Below, piece by piece: positions 52,915 to 62,396 of a stretch of 64,000 nt of DNA. Both the position numbers and the translations under genes were made by a program. Location of the stretch: the NCBI GenBank assembly GCA_000974665.1, contig BBSY01000002.1, forward strand, positions 124,001 through 188,000, read 5' to 3'. The notes under the pieces were generated by a model that was given only the letters and a program-made list of their open reading frames with translations, was not told where the DNA came from and did no database searches. The DNA is from an alpha proteobacterium U9-1i. Its GTDB lineage: Bacteria > Pseudomonadota > Alphaproteobacteria > Caulobacterales > Aquidulcibacteraceae. Positions within the stretch are counted from its first letter, which is position 1; each line of letters begins with the position of its first letter.

Positions 52915-53958
52915 CTACGTCACGCCATTGATGTCGGCTTCAAGCTTACTGATCTCGTCTAATACCCACGCGATGTCTGGCGGGTCGTGGAACATCATGC
53001 CCGCCATCGCCTCATAGTCGACCTCGATCAGGCGTCGCAACTTCGCTTGCGGCGTCAGCAGAATGGCGCCGCGTTTGGCCTCCACGAGCCTATCTGCAGG
53101 CGCGGGAAACATCTTCATCTTGGTCTGGCGCACGTCCTCAAGCAGCGTGTCGTCGCGCACCGCGACGTAGCCTATTTTGGTGTCACGCATCATCGCGACA
53201 TCGTAATAATGGCGCGCCATGTGGTTGCGATCGGAAGGCTTCCAGTCGGGATTGTCACGCATGCGGCAATGATTGCCGTGGAGGATGAGCGCCTTCTCGA
53301 GGAAGGTGCGTTCGGCTTCGATCATCGCCACGGCCTTGGTGGCCAAGTCCCAATCTGCGCCCAGCACACGTTGCACATAAGGTTCGACGGCGCGCTCCGC
53401 GCACGGGGTGATGGCGCCGCGAGCGCCAACCTCGATCTTGACCCAAGGCGCGATGTAGCTGTTTGCGTCCAACAGCGATGGATAGTGAATTTGCAGCGTG
53501 CAGCCGTCCTCATCGGCGCCGTCAACCTCGACGCGGCACATCGGCAGCATGGCGGCGAGCTTCGTGCGCATGCGGCCGGACACAAAGGCGCAGCACTTCT
53601 CCATCGCCGCATCGGTCGCCTTCTTGCGCTTCGTCGCCGAAGCCTGCGCCAGTGGATCGGCCTCGTCCGGGATCATCAATCCACGCCGCGAAACAACAAT
53701 GTCGATGTCTTCCGAGAAACGCTTGATGAGGCCGTAGCCCTTGGAGAGCGAAGTGCCGCCCTTGAAATAGAGCTTAGGACGCGCCGATCGGCCAAAACCC
53801 ATGAACATCGCGTCGATCGAACGGCAGACCCAGAAGTCCTTCTCGATCGCCTGCATGCTCGCGCCCAGGCTCTGCGCCGCGGCGTTGAACGCGTCGCGCC
53901 GATCGCGCGCCCCCAGCGCGTCGAACTCGGCGAATGCGGAATTGATGCTGCGCGACAA
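52915..53958 (-). CDS. AbiEii-type nucleotidyltransferase toxin
   Basis: A 347-residue protein of the AbiEii/AbiGii family. FKGGTSLSKGYGLIKRFSEDIDI carries the GS...D-x-D nucleotidyltransferase motif; basic helical regions follow. It starts at TTG 53958 with AAAGG upstream, 11 bp after the antitoxin stop. AbiEii is the toxin of a type IV toxin-antitoxin and abortive-infection system and transfers nucleotides to RNA in some members. It is downstream of its antitoxin, as usual. Confidence 0.88.
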   Translation of the reverse strand: MSRSINSAFAEFDALGARDRRDAFNAAAQSLGASMQAIEKDFWVCRSIDAMFMGFGRSARPKLYFKGGTSLSKGYGLIKRFSEDIDIVVSRRGLMIPDEADPLAQASATKRKKATDAAMEKCCAFVSGRMRTKLAAMLPMCRVEVDGADEDGCTLQIHYPSLLDANSYIAPWVKIEVGARGAITPCAERAVEPYVQRVLGADWDLATKAVAMIEAERTFLEKALILHGNHCRMRDNPDWKPSDRNHMARHYYDVAMMRDTKIGYVAVRDDTLLEDVRQTKMKMFPAPADRLVEAKRGAILLTPQAKLRRLIEVDYEAMAGMMFHDPPDIAWVLDEISKLEADINGVT

Positions 53959-53969
53959 CGAGCGGCCTT

Positions 53970-54593
53970 TCAGGCGCTCAATGTGCCACGATTCCGTAGA
54001 ATCTCACGCGCAGGTCCAAGCGCCCACACGGGCAGGCGCCGCAGGTTAGCGGCGAGCGCGGATGTCGCTGCGTCGGAGGCGGTGCGCGCAATCTTCGCGG
54101 CTGCTTCATTGAGATCGAAACCGCTGTCGCGCGCCCATGCCAAAGCCTGCACGATCACGGCGGCGTCGGTGTTTAGAAGCGGGGCAAGCTTTACGCCGCT
54201 TGGCCGAAACCTGACGCGCAAGGTCCCCACGGTGCGGTCGCCAAGTTTGCGGCTGGCCATGTAGGCGGGCCGCGAAAGCACGGCCGTGGTGAGCCCCAGA
54301 GCGTTCGCCGCCGCCAGGTTATCGGGCGCGGCGGTTGCGCCAACGCGACGGGCGGCGGCGGCGGCGACATCATCGGCGGCGGCGGGTGCATTCCCGCCCA
54401 AAAGCTTGCTTTGGCGCGGCCAGTCATAGAGCCCCCGCCCCACCCGGCGCAGGGTTCCGGCCTTGACCAGGCGCGACAACGCCTGATCCACCGCAGCCCG
54501 GCCGCCGAGGTCCACGAAGTCGGCCGGGGTAAAGATCATTCCCCCTCGACCATGACCTCGCACACGGCGCATTATTTTTGCTGGTAAATCCAT
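53970..54593 (-). CDS. AbiEi-type antitoxin
   Basis: A 207-residue DUF6088/AbiEi-like antitoxin from ATG 54593. An N-terminal winged-helix (FTPADFVDLGGRAAVDQALS, then LVKAGTLRRVGRGLYDWP) binds DNA, and the C-terminal half covers the AbiEi conserved region. It would neutralise the toxin and repress the operon through the palindrome at 54623-54651. Confidence 0.87.
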   Translation of the reverse strand: MDLPAKIMRRVRGHGRGGMIFTPADFVDLGGRAAVDQALSRLVKAGTLRRVGRGLYDWPRQSKLLGGNAPAAADDVAAAAARRVGATAAPDNLAAANALGLTTAVLSRPAYMASRKLGDRTVGTLRVRFRPSGVKLAPLLNTDAAVIVQALAWARDSGFDLNEAAAKIARTASDAATSALAANLRRLPVWALGPAREILRNRGTLSA

Positions 54594-54622
54594 TGCTTAG
54601 ATGTGCTTTCAGCGTCTTTCTA

Positions 54623-54651
54623 TGTCAGAAATATATTGATTTTTTCTGACA
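54623..54651. promoter_or_regulatory. Operator-like inverted repeat of the AbiE operon
   Basis: TGTCAGAAA (54623-54631) and TTTCTGACA (54643-54651) are perfect 9-bp inverted copies with an 11-bp AT-rich spacer, 30-58 bp upstream of the antitoxin ATG. It is probably the site for AbiEi autoregulation. Confidence 0.65.
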
Positions 54652-54679
54652 AGGCAAGGGCGCGTTCTGGCCCCGCTGC

Positions 54680-55222
54680 TCACCTCCCGTGCTGGCGCGG
54701 GCGATGTCGCAGGGCCAGGAGCAGCCATTTGAGCTGACCGCGATCGAAGCGCCGGACAGCGGCGTCCTCCATCACGCTTGAGCCGGCCATTCGGACGCCG
54801 GGAACCAAGCCCTCGCGCAGGCGCCGCGCCACCGTCGCGCGCGACACGCCGAAAAGGGTTTGGATGTCCTTGTACGTGAACCAGAGCTGGGCCTGCGGCA
54901 GCGCTTCGAGCGCCGCGACGACGCTCTCATGGGCTTCGTCCGAATAGGCAGGCATGTCATCCACGCAAAGCACACGCGATGGCCGCTCGTCGATCTTGCG
55001 CGCGCAGTTGCTGCTCAAGGCGGGCTTGGCCGCAATAGGTCTGACAGTCGGCGGCGCCGCCTTGACCTCGACGGGAGCGGCAATCGCTTCAGCGTCCACC
55101 ACATCAAACAATGAAAGTTGCCTTGACCCCGCATGCTTCTTGTCGCCGTCGCGCGCGCGGGCGCCTGTCGGCGGCTTCGCCGGCGAAACGGCGACAATGG
55201 CGCCCTGTTCACCGGCCGTCAT
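54680..55222 (-). CDS. HTH-domain protein at the end of the Trb operon
   Basis: A 180-residue protein from ATG 55222, overlapping the trbI end by 14 bp. A flexible Ala/Pro/Lys-rich N-terminal half (containing RQLSLFDVVDAEAIAAP) leads to a C-terminal HTH (LFGVSRATVARRLREGLVPG) like excisionase or MerR-type wings. A regulator of transfer or integration is plausible. It is the last gene of the module. The frame extends to 55420, but the upstream part is an Arg-rich antisense shadow of trbI. Confidence 0.6.
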   Translation of the reverse strand: MTAGEQGAIVAVSPAKPPTGARARDGDKKHAGSRQLSLFDVVDAEAIAAPVEVKAAPPTVRPIAAKPALSSNCARKIDERPSRVLCVDDMPAYSDEAHESVVAALEALPQAQLWFTYKDIQTLFGVSRATVARRLREGLVPGVRMAGSSVMEDAAVRRFDRGQLKWLLLALRHRPRQHGR

Positions 55223-56300
55223 TTCGGCTCTCGCGATAGGGACGCAAGGTAATGTCGCGCATGACCAGGACGCGCACGGGCGCGCCGGCGCGCACGCGCA
55301 AGGTCGGACGCACCTGGAGTTCGCGGTCGATGATCCGTCCGCCAGTGCGCGCCGCCTCCTGCGCGGCCGCATCGGCGATATTTTGTGAGAGCGAGGCGCC
55401 GTCATCCTCGTTTTCGGCATTGTTGGCGACGACGCTGATGATCGCTGACATGCCGATCGCGCCGATCAGACGATCGAGATGCAGATCGGTGCGGTCTGAA
55501 AGGCCAGAAGCGCCCGCTGGATCGGCGCCTTGCATGCCGTGCAGACTGATCGACCAGCCGTTGGGCAGAATGAGACGATTCCAAATTAACAGAATCCTGC
55601 GGTCGCCATAGCGCACGCCATTATCGTACGTGCCGATCAGGCGCGAACCTTGTGGGATGAGCAGATGCCTGCCGGTGACGCTATCAAACACAGGCGCCGT
55701 CACCTGTGCGATCACCCTGCCCGGCAGATCGGAATTGAGTTCGGTGGCAAGGGCTGCCGGGATCACCGCGCCCGCCATCACTTCATAGCGCGAGCGCGGC
55801 GGGCGTAGGCGCGAGGGCAAACGCTCATCGTCGGGTTGGGCGGTTGCTGTTTCGCGCTCGGCGTTGAACAGTATCGGCGCCATGCGCGCGATGTCTTGTG
55901 GGTCGGGGCGGGGCGGCGCGGACGGCGGCGCGCTCGCGCCCGACTGCCCAGACCATGCCCGGTCAGAGGGCGCCGCCAGGGTTTCTGCGGGTTCTTCTTC
56001 CAGTAGTATCTCATCTGAGTTGCCGCCTTGAAGATCAGCGCTCGCATATTGGCCGGGCGCGGACTGGATCGATTCTGGCGGACCGCCCGCGGTGGCGATG
56101 GCTTCATCGTCGCGTCCGCGATTGGCTGGGGATGCGCTCAGACCAAACAGCAACGCCGCGGCGACGACTGAGCCCAGTATGACGGCGCCGCCCAACAGTA
56201 CTTTGCGTGACAAGCGCTTTGGCGACGGCGGACGGGTGCGGATGGCGAGATCCGGTTGCGGCGGCGATGGGTCCGCGCGGGCGGCTTGGGCTTCGCTCAT
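55209..56300 (-). CDS. trbI: Type IV secretion protein TrbI (VirB10-like)
   Basis: A 363-residue protein with one N-terminal membrane helix (VLLGGAVILGSVVAAALLFG) after a cytoplasmic Pro-rich tail, then a Pro-rich periplasmic linker and the C-terminal VirB10 barrel domain (IPQGSRLIGTYDNGVRYGDR, LPNGWSISLHGMQG). It spans both membranes in the mating channel core. It overlaps trbG (ATGA). Confidence 0.92.
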   Translation of the reverse strand: MSEAQAARADPSPPQPDLAIRTRPPSPKRLSRKVLLGGAVILGSVVAAALLFGLSASPANRGRDDEAIATAGGPPESIQSAPGQYASADLQGGNSDEILLEEEPAETLAAPSDRAWSGQSGASAPPSAPPRPDPQDIARMAPILFNAERETATAQPDDERLPSRLRPPRSRYEVMAGAVIPAALATELNSDLPGRVIAQVTAPVFDSVTGRHLLIPQGSRLIGTYDNGVRYGDRRILLIWNRLILPNGWSISLHGMQGADPAGASGLSDRTDLHLDRLIGAIGMSAIISVVANNAENEDDGASLSQNIADAAAQEAARTGGRIIDRELQVRPTLRVRAGAPVRVLVMRDITLRPYRESRNDGR

Positions 56301-57187
56301 GGCCAGCCTCGCCGCATCCGCCTCGTCGGCGGCGTGTTTGTTGTGCGTTCAATGCGGACCACGACGGGGGCGCGTACGCCAAGGCGAAGTTCAGCGGCAT
56401 CGAAGATGCGGTCGACCATGTAACGCCGGCCATCGATGCGATAATTGGTGAGTTCAACGCCTTCGGGCGTGATGACAAAGAGCGGCGGCAGATCCACAGA
56501 TTCAGTGTCAGCGTCGAACTCGATCCAGGTGCGGCGTCCATCGTCAAAGACGCGCCTCGGCGCCCATGCGGGACGTGCGCCCCGCGTGGTGCGAATGCGA
56601 TACTCGAAATTGAAGGCGCCAGCGCTCGTGAGCGGCGCGCGATCCGAACCGCTTTCTGGGTAGCACCAGGCGATCTGGGCCGAATAGGCTTCGCCCGCAT
56701 GGGCGACAGCCTCCACCAGATAGGTGCGCCGGTCGGTGACCAGCACGATATTGGTGCGAAGCCCGGCGGCGTTCGGTTTGACGAGGAGAATGGTGCGCGC
56801 ACCTTCCGCGCCTTCGCTCGTCGTTTCGCTTAACTGCCAGCGTGAGGTGTCGCCCGCGGCGGCGTCCTCCAGAGTCTCGCCTTCCTCCAAGAGGATGGTC
56901 GAGATGAAGCTTGGATTGGCGTAAAGTTCGTAGAGAGCGCCAGGTGCATAGGTGTAGATGTAGCGCGCGGACGAAAAGCCCTCGCGCTCGGGACGCTGAC
57001 GCGCCGCGCCGTTGGCGTCCGTCCAAACTTGCGGGACGCTTACCGGTCGGCCCCGCGGGCGAGCCGGCATGATCTCCGCCGCTGTCGGCTGAAGCGGCCG
57101 GCACGCCTGTTGCGCGTCTTGTGCAGGGGCGCTCGACGCATAGGCGAGCGCACTGAGGCTCACCACCACGAAAAGAAGCTGTCTCAT
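56297..57187 (-). CDS. trbG: Type IV secretion protein TrbG (VirB9-like)
   Basis: A 296-residue exported protein from ATG 57187 with signal peptide MRQLLFVVVSLSALAYASSA. The conserved parts VWTDANGA, YIYTYAPGALYELYANP and the C-terminal VITPEGVELTNYRIDGRRY fit VirB9/CagX family outer-membrane core components. Overlaps trbF by ATGA. Confidence 0.9.
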   Translation of the reverse strand: MRQLLFVVVSLSALAYASSAPAQDAQQACRPLQPTAAEIMPARPRGRPVSVPQVWTDANGAARQRPEREGFSSARYIYTYAPGALYELYANPSFISTILLEEGETLEDAAAGDTSRWQLSETTSEGAEGARTILLVKPNAAGLRTNIVLVTDRRTYLVEAVAHAGEAYSAQIAWCYPESGSDRAPLTSAGAFNFEYRIRTTRGARPAWAPRRVFDDGRRTWIEFDADTESVDLPPLFVITPEGVELTNYRIDGRRYMVDRIFDAAELRLGVRAPVVVRIERTTNTPPTRRMRRGWP

Positions 57188-57867
57188 CGCACACGGCTCC
57201 ACGAGAAATCGGAGATCAGAAGCCCCAAGGGGTTGATCGCGATGTCATCGGCATTGCGCGGCGGGCGCGTCGTCACCGTGAAGACGCCGCTAAAAGCCTC
57301 GCCGTCATCCATGCCCGAGCCATTGGTGCTGCGCTCGATCCAGCTCACTTCGTAAGAGCGGTCCGAGCGCGCGATGATCGAGCGGATGTAAACCGTGCGA
57401 CCGACGCGCCCGAGCGAGAGGAAGGGATCGTCCCGGCGCGCGATCTCGGTCAGTTGCGCCGCAGCTTGCGGCGTCAGGAATTTATAGGCTTCGAGCCAGT
57501 TTTCTCTGAGCACGACGCCGTCAGTCGGCAGCGAGCGCACCAGACGCACGAAGCGGCCAAGATGATAGGCGGTTTGCGCTTCGCTCGGGCTCCAGCGCCC
57601 ATCGGCAACGCGCACGTTGAGGACCTGGCCTTGGGGATCGACCTCGACCACGTGAACAAAAGTGCGCTGTTGCAGCGCGACGATCGTGAGGCCGATCGCG
57701 AGAGCGCCCGCCAAGCCAAGGCACGCGAAGGCCACGCGCCGCCAGGTGCGCGCGGAGAGCACAGCTGAACCCATGCGCGCGTCCCATTCCTGTTGGGCGC
57801 GCCGGTAAGGCGTCTCCGCTGGCGCAGGCTTGGTGTTGGCGACCGGCGCTCTGAAAGGAAAGCTCAT
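57184..57867 (-). CDS. trbF: Type IV secretion protein TrbF (VirB8-like)
   Basis: A 227-residue protein from ATG 57867, with a membrane helix at about residues 45-67 (VAFACLGLAGALAIGLTIV) and the periplasmic VirB8 domain (TPYRRAQQEWDARMGS before; FLTPQAAAQLTE and SYEVSWIERS after). It is an inner-membrane scaffold of the transfer channel. The same frame is open upstream into trbL as a shadow. Confidence 0.9.
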   Translation of the reverse strand: MSFPFRAPVANTKPAPAETPYRRAQQEWDARMGSAVLSARTWRRVAFACLGLAGALAIGLTIVALQQRTFVHVVEVDPQGQVLNVRVADGRWSPSEAQTAYHLGRFVRLVRSLPTDGVVLRENWLEAYKFLTPQAAAQLTEIARRDDPFLSLGRVGRTVYIRSIIARSDRSYEVSWIERSTNGSGMDDGEAFSGVFTVTTRPPRNADDIAINPLGLLISDFSWSRVR

Positions 57868-58898
57868 GTCTTGGCTCCTCCGCTCGGCGCGGGCGGCGGC
57901 GCTGGCTTTGGCTGCATGCCCGCATAATTGATCGCGGCTTGTCCGCCGCCGCGTTGGGCGCCGCCGCCGCCGCCAACGCGGCGCGCGGCGCGGCCCGCGA
58001 AACGTGCGCCCGCGGCGAGAGCGCCTGCGCCCTTGGCGATCGTCCACCCTGTCACCGCCGTGTAACCGACAGCGTGCGTGACCGCGCCTTGGCCCGCGCG
58101 CATCGCATCGGCGCCGGCAAGATGTGGCTGGCCCTGCACAACCTCGCTGGCGAGGTTTGGCGCAAACCAGGCAAGCGTCATCACTGTTAGCCCAAACAGC
58201 AGCACGTTGAGGACGCCGCCATCGTCGAGCGTCATGGTCGCCGGCAGGCTGTCGACGAACGTGACCGAGATCGAGGCGACGAAGGCCAACACAAAAAGAC
58301 GGATCGCGGATCCGACCACCCAGCCGATCGGACGCTCCGCCACCCATGAGGTGCCGCTGAAGACGCCCCACGGCAATGCCACGAACGACGCAAGCGCGCC
58401 CAGCTTGAAAGCGATGAGCGCGACGAAGACCTGCAACGCCAGCAAGAAGAAGCCGAGCATGGCCGTAAAAGCCGCGACATAGATGACGATGAGCGGCCCG
58501 AAATCGGTGATGATGTTCATGCCCTCGCCAAGAGCTGCGGTGCGCCCAAACATTTCGACGCCGATCTCGGCGACGCGGCCAGGATTGTGCAGATCGGCCA
58601 TGCTCATGCCGTCGCCGCCGGCCTTTAATCCCAGCATGGCGCCCGATTGATTGATCGCGGTCGAAAGCGCGTCCCAATTGTTGATGAGGAACGCGAAGAA
58701 CCCGACGAACAGCACCTTCCTGAAGAAGGCCGCCATCGGCGCTTCCTGCGCCAAAGCCCATTGCGCGCCCGCAAGCGTGATCGAGATGATGATGAGCGCA
58801 TTCAAGACGTAAGCGATGTCGCCAGCGATAAGGCCGAAGCCAGAGTCCGCGAGCGCAAGGAAGCGGTCGAGGAAGGTGTTGACGGTCGCCGGGTCCAT
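57864..58898 (-). CDS. trbL: Type IV secretion protein TrbL (VirB6-like)
   Basis: A 344-residue polytopic membrane protein (about five to six helices; FLALADSGFGLIAGDIAYVL then IIISITLAGAQWALAQE near the start). The C-terminal third is Ala/Gly/Pro-rich and soluble. It forms part of the inner-membrane channel. It overlaps trbF by ATGA and lies 17 bp downstream of trbJ. Confidence 0.88.
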   Translation of the reverse strand: MDPATVNTFLDRFLALADSGFGLIAGDIAYVLNALIIISITLAGAQWALAQEAPMAAFFRKVLFVGFFAFLINNWDALSTAINQSGAMLGLKAGGDGMSMADLHNPGRVAEIGVEMFGRTAALGEGMNIITDFGPLIVIYVAAFTAMLGFFLLALQVFVALIAFKLGALASFVALPWGVFSGTSWVAERPIGWVVGSAIRLFVLAFVASISVTFVDSLPATMTLDDGGVLNVLLFGLTVMTLAWFAPNLASEVVQGQPHLAGADAMRAGQGAVTHAVGYTAVTGWTIAKGAGALAAGARFAGRAARRVGGGGGAQRGGGQAAINYAGMQPKPAPPPAPSGGAKT

Positions 58899-58915
58899 GC
58901 GCGCTCCCTCCTCGC

Positions 58916-59635
58916 TCAGAAGGCCGTGCGCGCGGGATCTATCGCGCGGCGCTGCTCTGTCGGGAAAGCCCGGCGGCGGATTTCCCCAGCGCGCTCTTCG
59001 CGCGCGAGCCGCTCCATGCGCTCGGTTTCAAGCGCGCGGCCTTGCACGATAAGCAGTGCGTGGATCTCAGCGAGTTGGGCCGCTTGCAGACCCAGCAATT
59101 GATTGCCGGCCTGGATTGCGCCTGTCTGGCCTTCAGCGGCCGATGACGATTGCATGGCCCGGTCGATGCGCCCGCGCGCGCCCTCGATGGAACGAGCGGC
59201 GCGCGCCTCGGCCGCCATGGCACGCTCAAGGCTGGCGCGGCTTTCGTCAAGCCAGCGGTCGGATTGAGCGAGCACGTCTTCAAGATCGTGCTCGGCCCAG
59301 CTTTCAGGATAGAGCGTGCGCAGATCATCGCCCAATTGATCGGCTTCGAAGGCAAGGCCTTCGACGCTTTCGAACAAGGCGCGCGCCTCGCCGATTGATT
59401 GTGAGAGTTCCGGCGAGAGCTGCAGCGGATTCTGGCGCAGCATCGCTGTCGCCTGCTCAATCTGCGTCACCTGGTTTCGCAATTGTTCGACCATGTGCGA
59501 GACCTGGGTGATGCTCTGGGCCAAATTGGCCGGATCGATCACCGCCATCTGCGCACGCGCGGGCGTCGCAGGGCCAGAGGCGATGGCAAGCGCGATAAGG
59601 CTCGCGGCGATCCATGTGCGAGATGAGAAACGCAT
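58916..59635 (-). CDS. trbJ: Type IV secretion protein TrbJ (VirB5-like)
   Basis: A 239-residue exported helical protein from ATG 59635, with strong GGAGGAG upstream and a signal peptide ending TPARAQ. Coiled-coil regions (SITQVSHMVEQLRNQVTQIE; SQSIGEARALFESVEG) fit TrbJ. It is a pilus-tip or periplasmic component. The frame is open to 59752, but the signal peptide fixes the start. Confidence 0.88.
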   Translation of the reverse strand: MRFSSRTWIAASLIALAIASGPATPARAQMAVIDPANLAQSITQVSHMVEQLRNQVTQIEQATAMLRQNPLQLSPELSQSIGEARALFESVEGLAFEADQLGDDLRTLYPESWAEHDLEDVLAQSDRWLDESRASLERAMAAEARAARSIEGARGRIDRAMQSSSAAEGQTGAIQAGNQLLGLQAAQLAEIHALLIVQGRALETERMERLAREERAGEIRRRAFPTEQRRAIDPARTAF

Positions 59636-59646
59636 GAACTCTCCTC

Positions 59647-62109
59647 CTATTCTGCGGCGATCGGTTGTGATTCGAACTGTTGGATGGGTGCTGCGCTGTT
59701 GAAGCGCCGCGCGGCCTCGGCGGCGGCGTTGAGGCCGCGCGCATCGAGCCACGCTGGCGCGAACGCGGCCCCCGGCGCGCGCTTGGCGACCTCATCGATG
59801 AGCGTGTGATCTTCGGGGCGTGAGGCGCCAACAAAGGCGAGGGCCGCAGGACCTAAGCCCAACTCAAACAAGCGACAGCCTTCGCGGCTGACAATGTAAT
59901 AGTCGCGCTTGGGCGTTGCATTGGCGATCAGCGCGATCTGGCGGCTGTTCAAGCCAAGCCGCTCATAGAAGGCGCGGGACCTGGGCTCGCGCGCGCGGTC
60001 ATTGGGAAGATAGATGCGCGTCGGACACGCTTCGATAATGGTCGAGGCGATTCCGCTTGCTTCAACGTCGGCAAGCTCTTGGCTCGCGAACACGACAGCG
60101 ACGTTGCGCTTGCGCAGTGTCTTCAGCCATTCCTGGATTTGCGCCGAGAAGAAGGCGTCGCGCAGGAAGAGCCAGGCTTCGTCGAGGATGAGCAAGGTGG
60201 GCTTGCCGTCGAAGCGGCGCCCAAGAATGCGAAAGAGTGCGGCGAGCACCGCCCCTGCCGCGGCGCCCTTCTTCATCAGCTCGTTCATTTCGAACGCCTG
60301 CACGCGACCGTGCGCCAGACTGGAACGGTCGTGGTCGAGGATGCGCCCGTGGGGACCTGCATGGGTATAAGGCGCGAGTGCTGCGCGCGCCGAGGCGTCC
60401 TGCACCAAGGCCGCAAACAGAGTGAGCGTGCGGTCTTCGCTGGCGCGCGCCGCGAGAAGCTCGAGTACGCGCCACAGTTCGCGACGCAGATCCGGCGTGA
60501 CCGCGACATTGGCGCCTTCGATCAGCCCTGCGATCCAGTCGAGCGCCCAGGCGCGCTCGTCGGCGTCGTCCACGCGCTCAAGCGGCTGCAAACCCAAGGC
60601 GCCGTCTTCACCCAAATCGAAGAAGTCGCCGGCCAATCCCAAGATGGTGGCGCGGCACGAACGCTCCTTGTCGAAGACATAAACTTGCGCGCCCTCGTAG
60701 CGGAGCCATTGCGCCGCGAGCGTCGCCAGCAGCACCGATTTTCCGGCGCCCGTGGGACCGACCACCATGGTGTGGCCAACATCGCCGACATGGAGGTTAA
60801 GGCGGAATGGCGTAGCGCCATCGGTCGCCGTCAACATGAGCGGCGGCGCATCAAGATGGGCGTTGCGCTCCGGTCCCGCCCACACGGCTGAGAGAGGCAG
60901 AAGATGCGCCAGGCTTGGCGTGAGGATGATGGGGCGGCGTGCGTCCGCATAGGCTTGTCCCGGCAAGCCGCCGAGCCAGGCCTCGACCGCGTTGACGCCT
61001 TCGACTTGCGTGACGAAGCCCAGGCCATCGGCGACTTGCTGGACGCGGGCGACGCTTTGCTTCAGCGCTTCCTCGCCCTCTTCGGCCAGCACGATGGTGA
61101 GCGTGGTGTAGCCCGCAGAGACGGCATCGGCGCCCAGTTCCTGCAGCGCCGCATCGGCGTCGTCGGCCTGGTTCGACGCATCATTGTCGAAGAGCGCGGA
61201 TTCTTCTTTAAAGAGCGCCTCGCGCAACAACGTCGCCAGTCCTTTGCGCTTGGAGAACCAACGCTTCCTGATTTTCTCGAGTTCGCGCCGCGCCTCTTCG
61301 CGGTCGAGCGGCAGGAAGCGCGTCACCCACCGATAGGCGATCGGCAAGCGATTGAGCGCGTCCAAGAGACCTGGCTCGGTCTCGGTGACGTAAGAGCGCA
61401 CCGAAATGATCGCGAGATCGAGACAACCGAGTTTGGGCGCGAGCCCGCCGACAAGCGCGGTGTCGCTGATCAGCGCGTCGATGTGGAACGGCGTCTTAGG
61501 CGCGGCGACACGGTGCGGACGATCCGAGACGCAATCGTGGAGGTAGCTCAGCGTTTCTTCGTCGCTCAGCCAGCGCGCAGATGGCGTCATCGTCTCGAGG
61601 AGATCACGAAGCTGGTCGGTCTCGCTTTCGAATTGCGTGAGCAGACGGCGATAGTCGATCTGGTTTGCAGCGCCGGTCTCGCCGCCTTCGAAGAGGACGC
61701 TTTCAAGCTTGCCCTGCCGCTCCGCCGGCGCCAGCCAAGCGAGCGTCAGGAAATAGCGGCTCTCAAAGCGCGCGCCGGCCTGTTCAAACACAGCGCGGCG
61801 CTCTTCATCGATCAGCCAAGAGAGCGCATCGGGCCACAAGCTGTCTGGATAGCCGGGCGCATGGGCGCGGCGCGCTTCGACGTGCAAACACCAACCTGAG
61901 CCGAAACGGCGGAGCGCATTGTTGAGACGCGCGCTCTGACCCATCAGCTCCGAGGACGTCGATGAATCGAGATCGGGTCCGCGGAAGGTGAGCGTGCGCT
62001 GAAAGGCGCCGTCCTTGTTCAAGACGACGCCGGGCGCGACGAGACCCGCCCAGGGCAGATAATCGGAGAGTCTTGCGCCGATTTGCTTGTAGGGCCGGAG
62101 ATCGAGCAT
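59647..62109 (-). CDS. trbE: Type IV secretion ATPase TrbE (VirB4-like)
   Basis: An 820-residue ATPase, the usual length. N-terminal VAPGVVLNKDGAFQRTLTFR, Walker A MVVGPTGAGKSVLLATLA and Walker B LLILDEAWLFL, followed by FASQELADVE, are diagnostic. It energises pilus assembly and DNA transfer. Confidence 0.95.
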   Translation of the reverse strand: MLDLRPYKQIGARLSDYLPWAGLVAPGVVLNKDGAFQRTLTFRGPDLDSSTSSELMGQSARLNNALRRFGSGWCLHVEARRAHAPGYPDSLWPDALSWLIDEERRAVFEQAGARFESRYFLTLAWLAPAERQGKLESVLFEGGETGAANQIDYRRLLTQFESETDQLRDLLETMTPSARWLSDEETLSYLHDCVSDRPHRVAAPKTPFHIDALISDTALVGGLAPKLGCLDLAIISVRSYVTETEPGLLDALNRLPIAYRWVTRFLPLDREEARRELEKIRKRWFSKRKGLATLLREALFKEESALFDNDASNQADDADAALQELGADAVSAGYTTLTIVLAEEGEEALKQSVARVQQVADGLGFVTQVEGVNAVEAWLGGLPGQAYADARRPIILTPSLAHLLPLSAVWAGPERNAHLDAPPLMLTATDGATPFRLNLHVGDVGHTMVVGPTGAGKSVLLATLAAQWLRYEGAQVYVFDKERSCRATILGLAGDFFDLGEDGALGLQPLERVDDADERAWALDWIAGLIEGANVAVTPDLRRELWRVLELLAARASEDRTLTLFAALVQDASARAALAPYTHAGPHGRILDHDRSSLAHGRVQAFEMNELMKKGAAAGAVLAALFRILGRRFDGKPTLLILDEAWLFLRDAFFSAQIQEWLKTLRKRNVAVVFASQELADVEASGIASTIIEACPTRIYLPNDRAREPRSRAFYERLGLNSRQIALIANATPKRDYYIVSREGCRLFELGLGPAALAFVGASRPEDHTLIDEVAKRAPGAAFAPAWLDARGLNAAAEAARRFNSAAPIQQFESQPIAAE

Positions 62110-62119
62110 CGGTTTCTAC

Positions 62120-62383
62120 TCAGCTCGCGAAATAGATTGGCTTGGCGAGATGACGCGGCCAGGTTTCCAAAAACCAGGGATCGCGCGCGGCCGCCCAGGC
62201 AGCGCACCCTTGCAGCACGATCCAGAGCGGCGCCCCGATGATCGGTTGCTGCAGACCGAACGCGATCGCCGCGCACACCGTGCCATTGAGAATCGCGAAA
62301 CCGCGCGGCACGCCCGCCATCAGGATTGGGCGCGTGAGCGAGGTCCGAAGCGGCGTCACATAGTTTTCGGGGATGTCGTCCAT
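62120..62383 (-). CDS. trbD: Type IV secretion protein TrbD (VirB3-like)
   Basis: An 87-residue membrane protein from ATG 62383 with the VirB3/TrbD pattern TPLRTSLTRPILMAGVPRG and two hydrophobic helices. It is the usual partner of TrbE. Confidence 0.9.
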   Translation of the reverse strand: MDDIPENYVTPLRTSLTRPILMAGVPRGFAILNGTVCAAIAFGLQQPIIGAPLWIVLQGCAAWAAARDPWFLETWPRHLAKPIYFAS

Positions 62384-62396
62384 CAACGTCGCTCCG

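Noticed and set aside
52987-54264. 425-codon plus-strand ORF across the AbiE genes
   Set aside because: It is antisense to both toxin and antitoxin, which have recognisable motifs; its His/Arg-rich composition is typical of a shadow frame.
60904-61899. 331-codon plus-strand ORF inside trbE
   Set aside because: Antisense to the VirB4-like gene with intact Walker motifs; composition is unlike a real protein.
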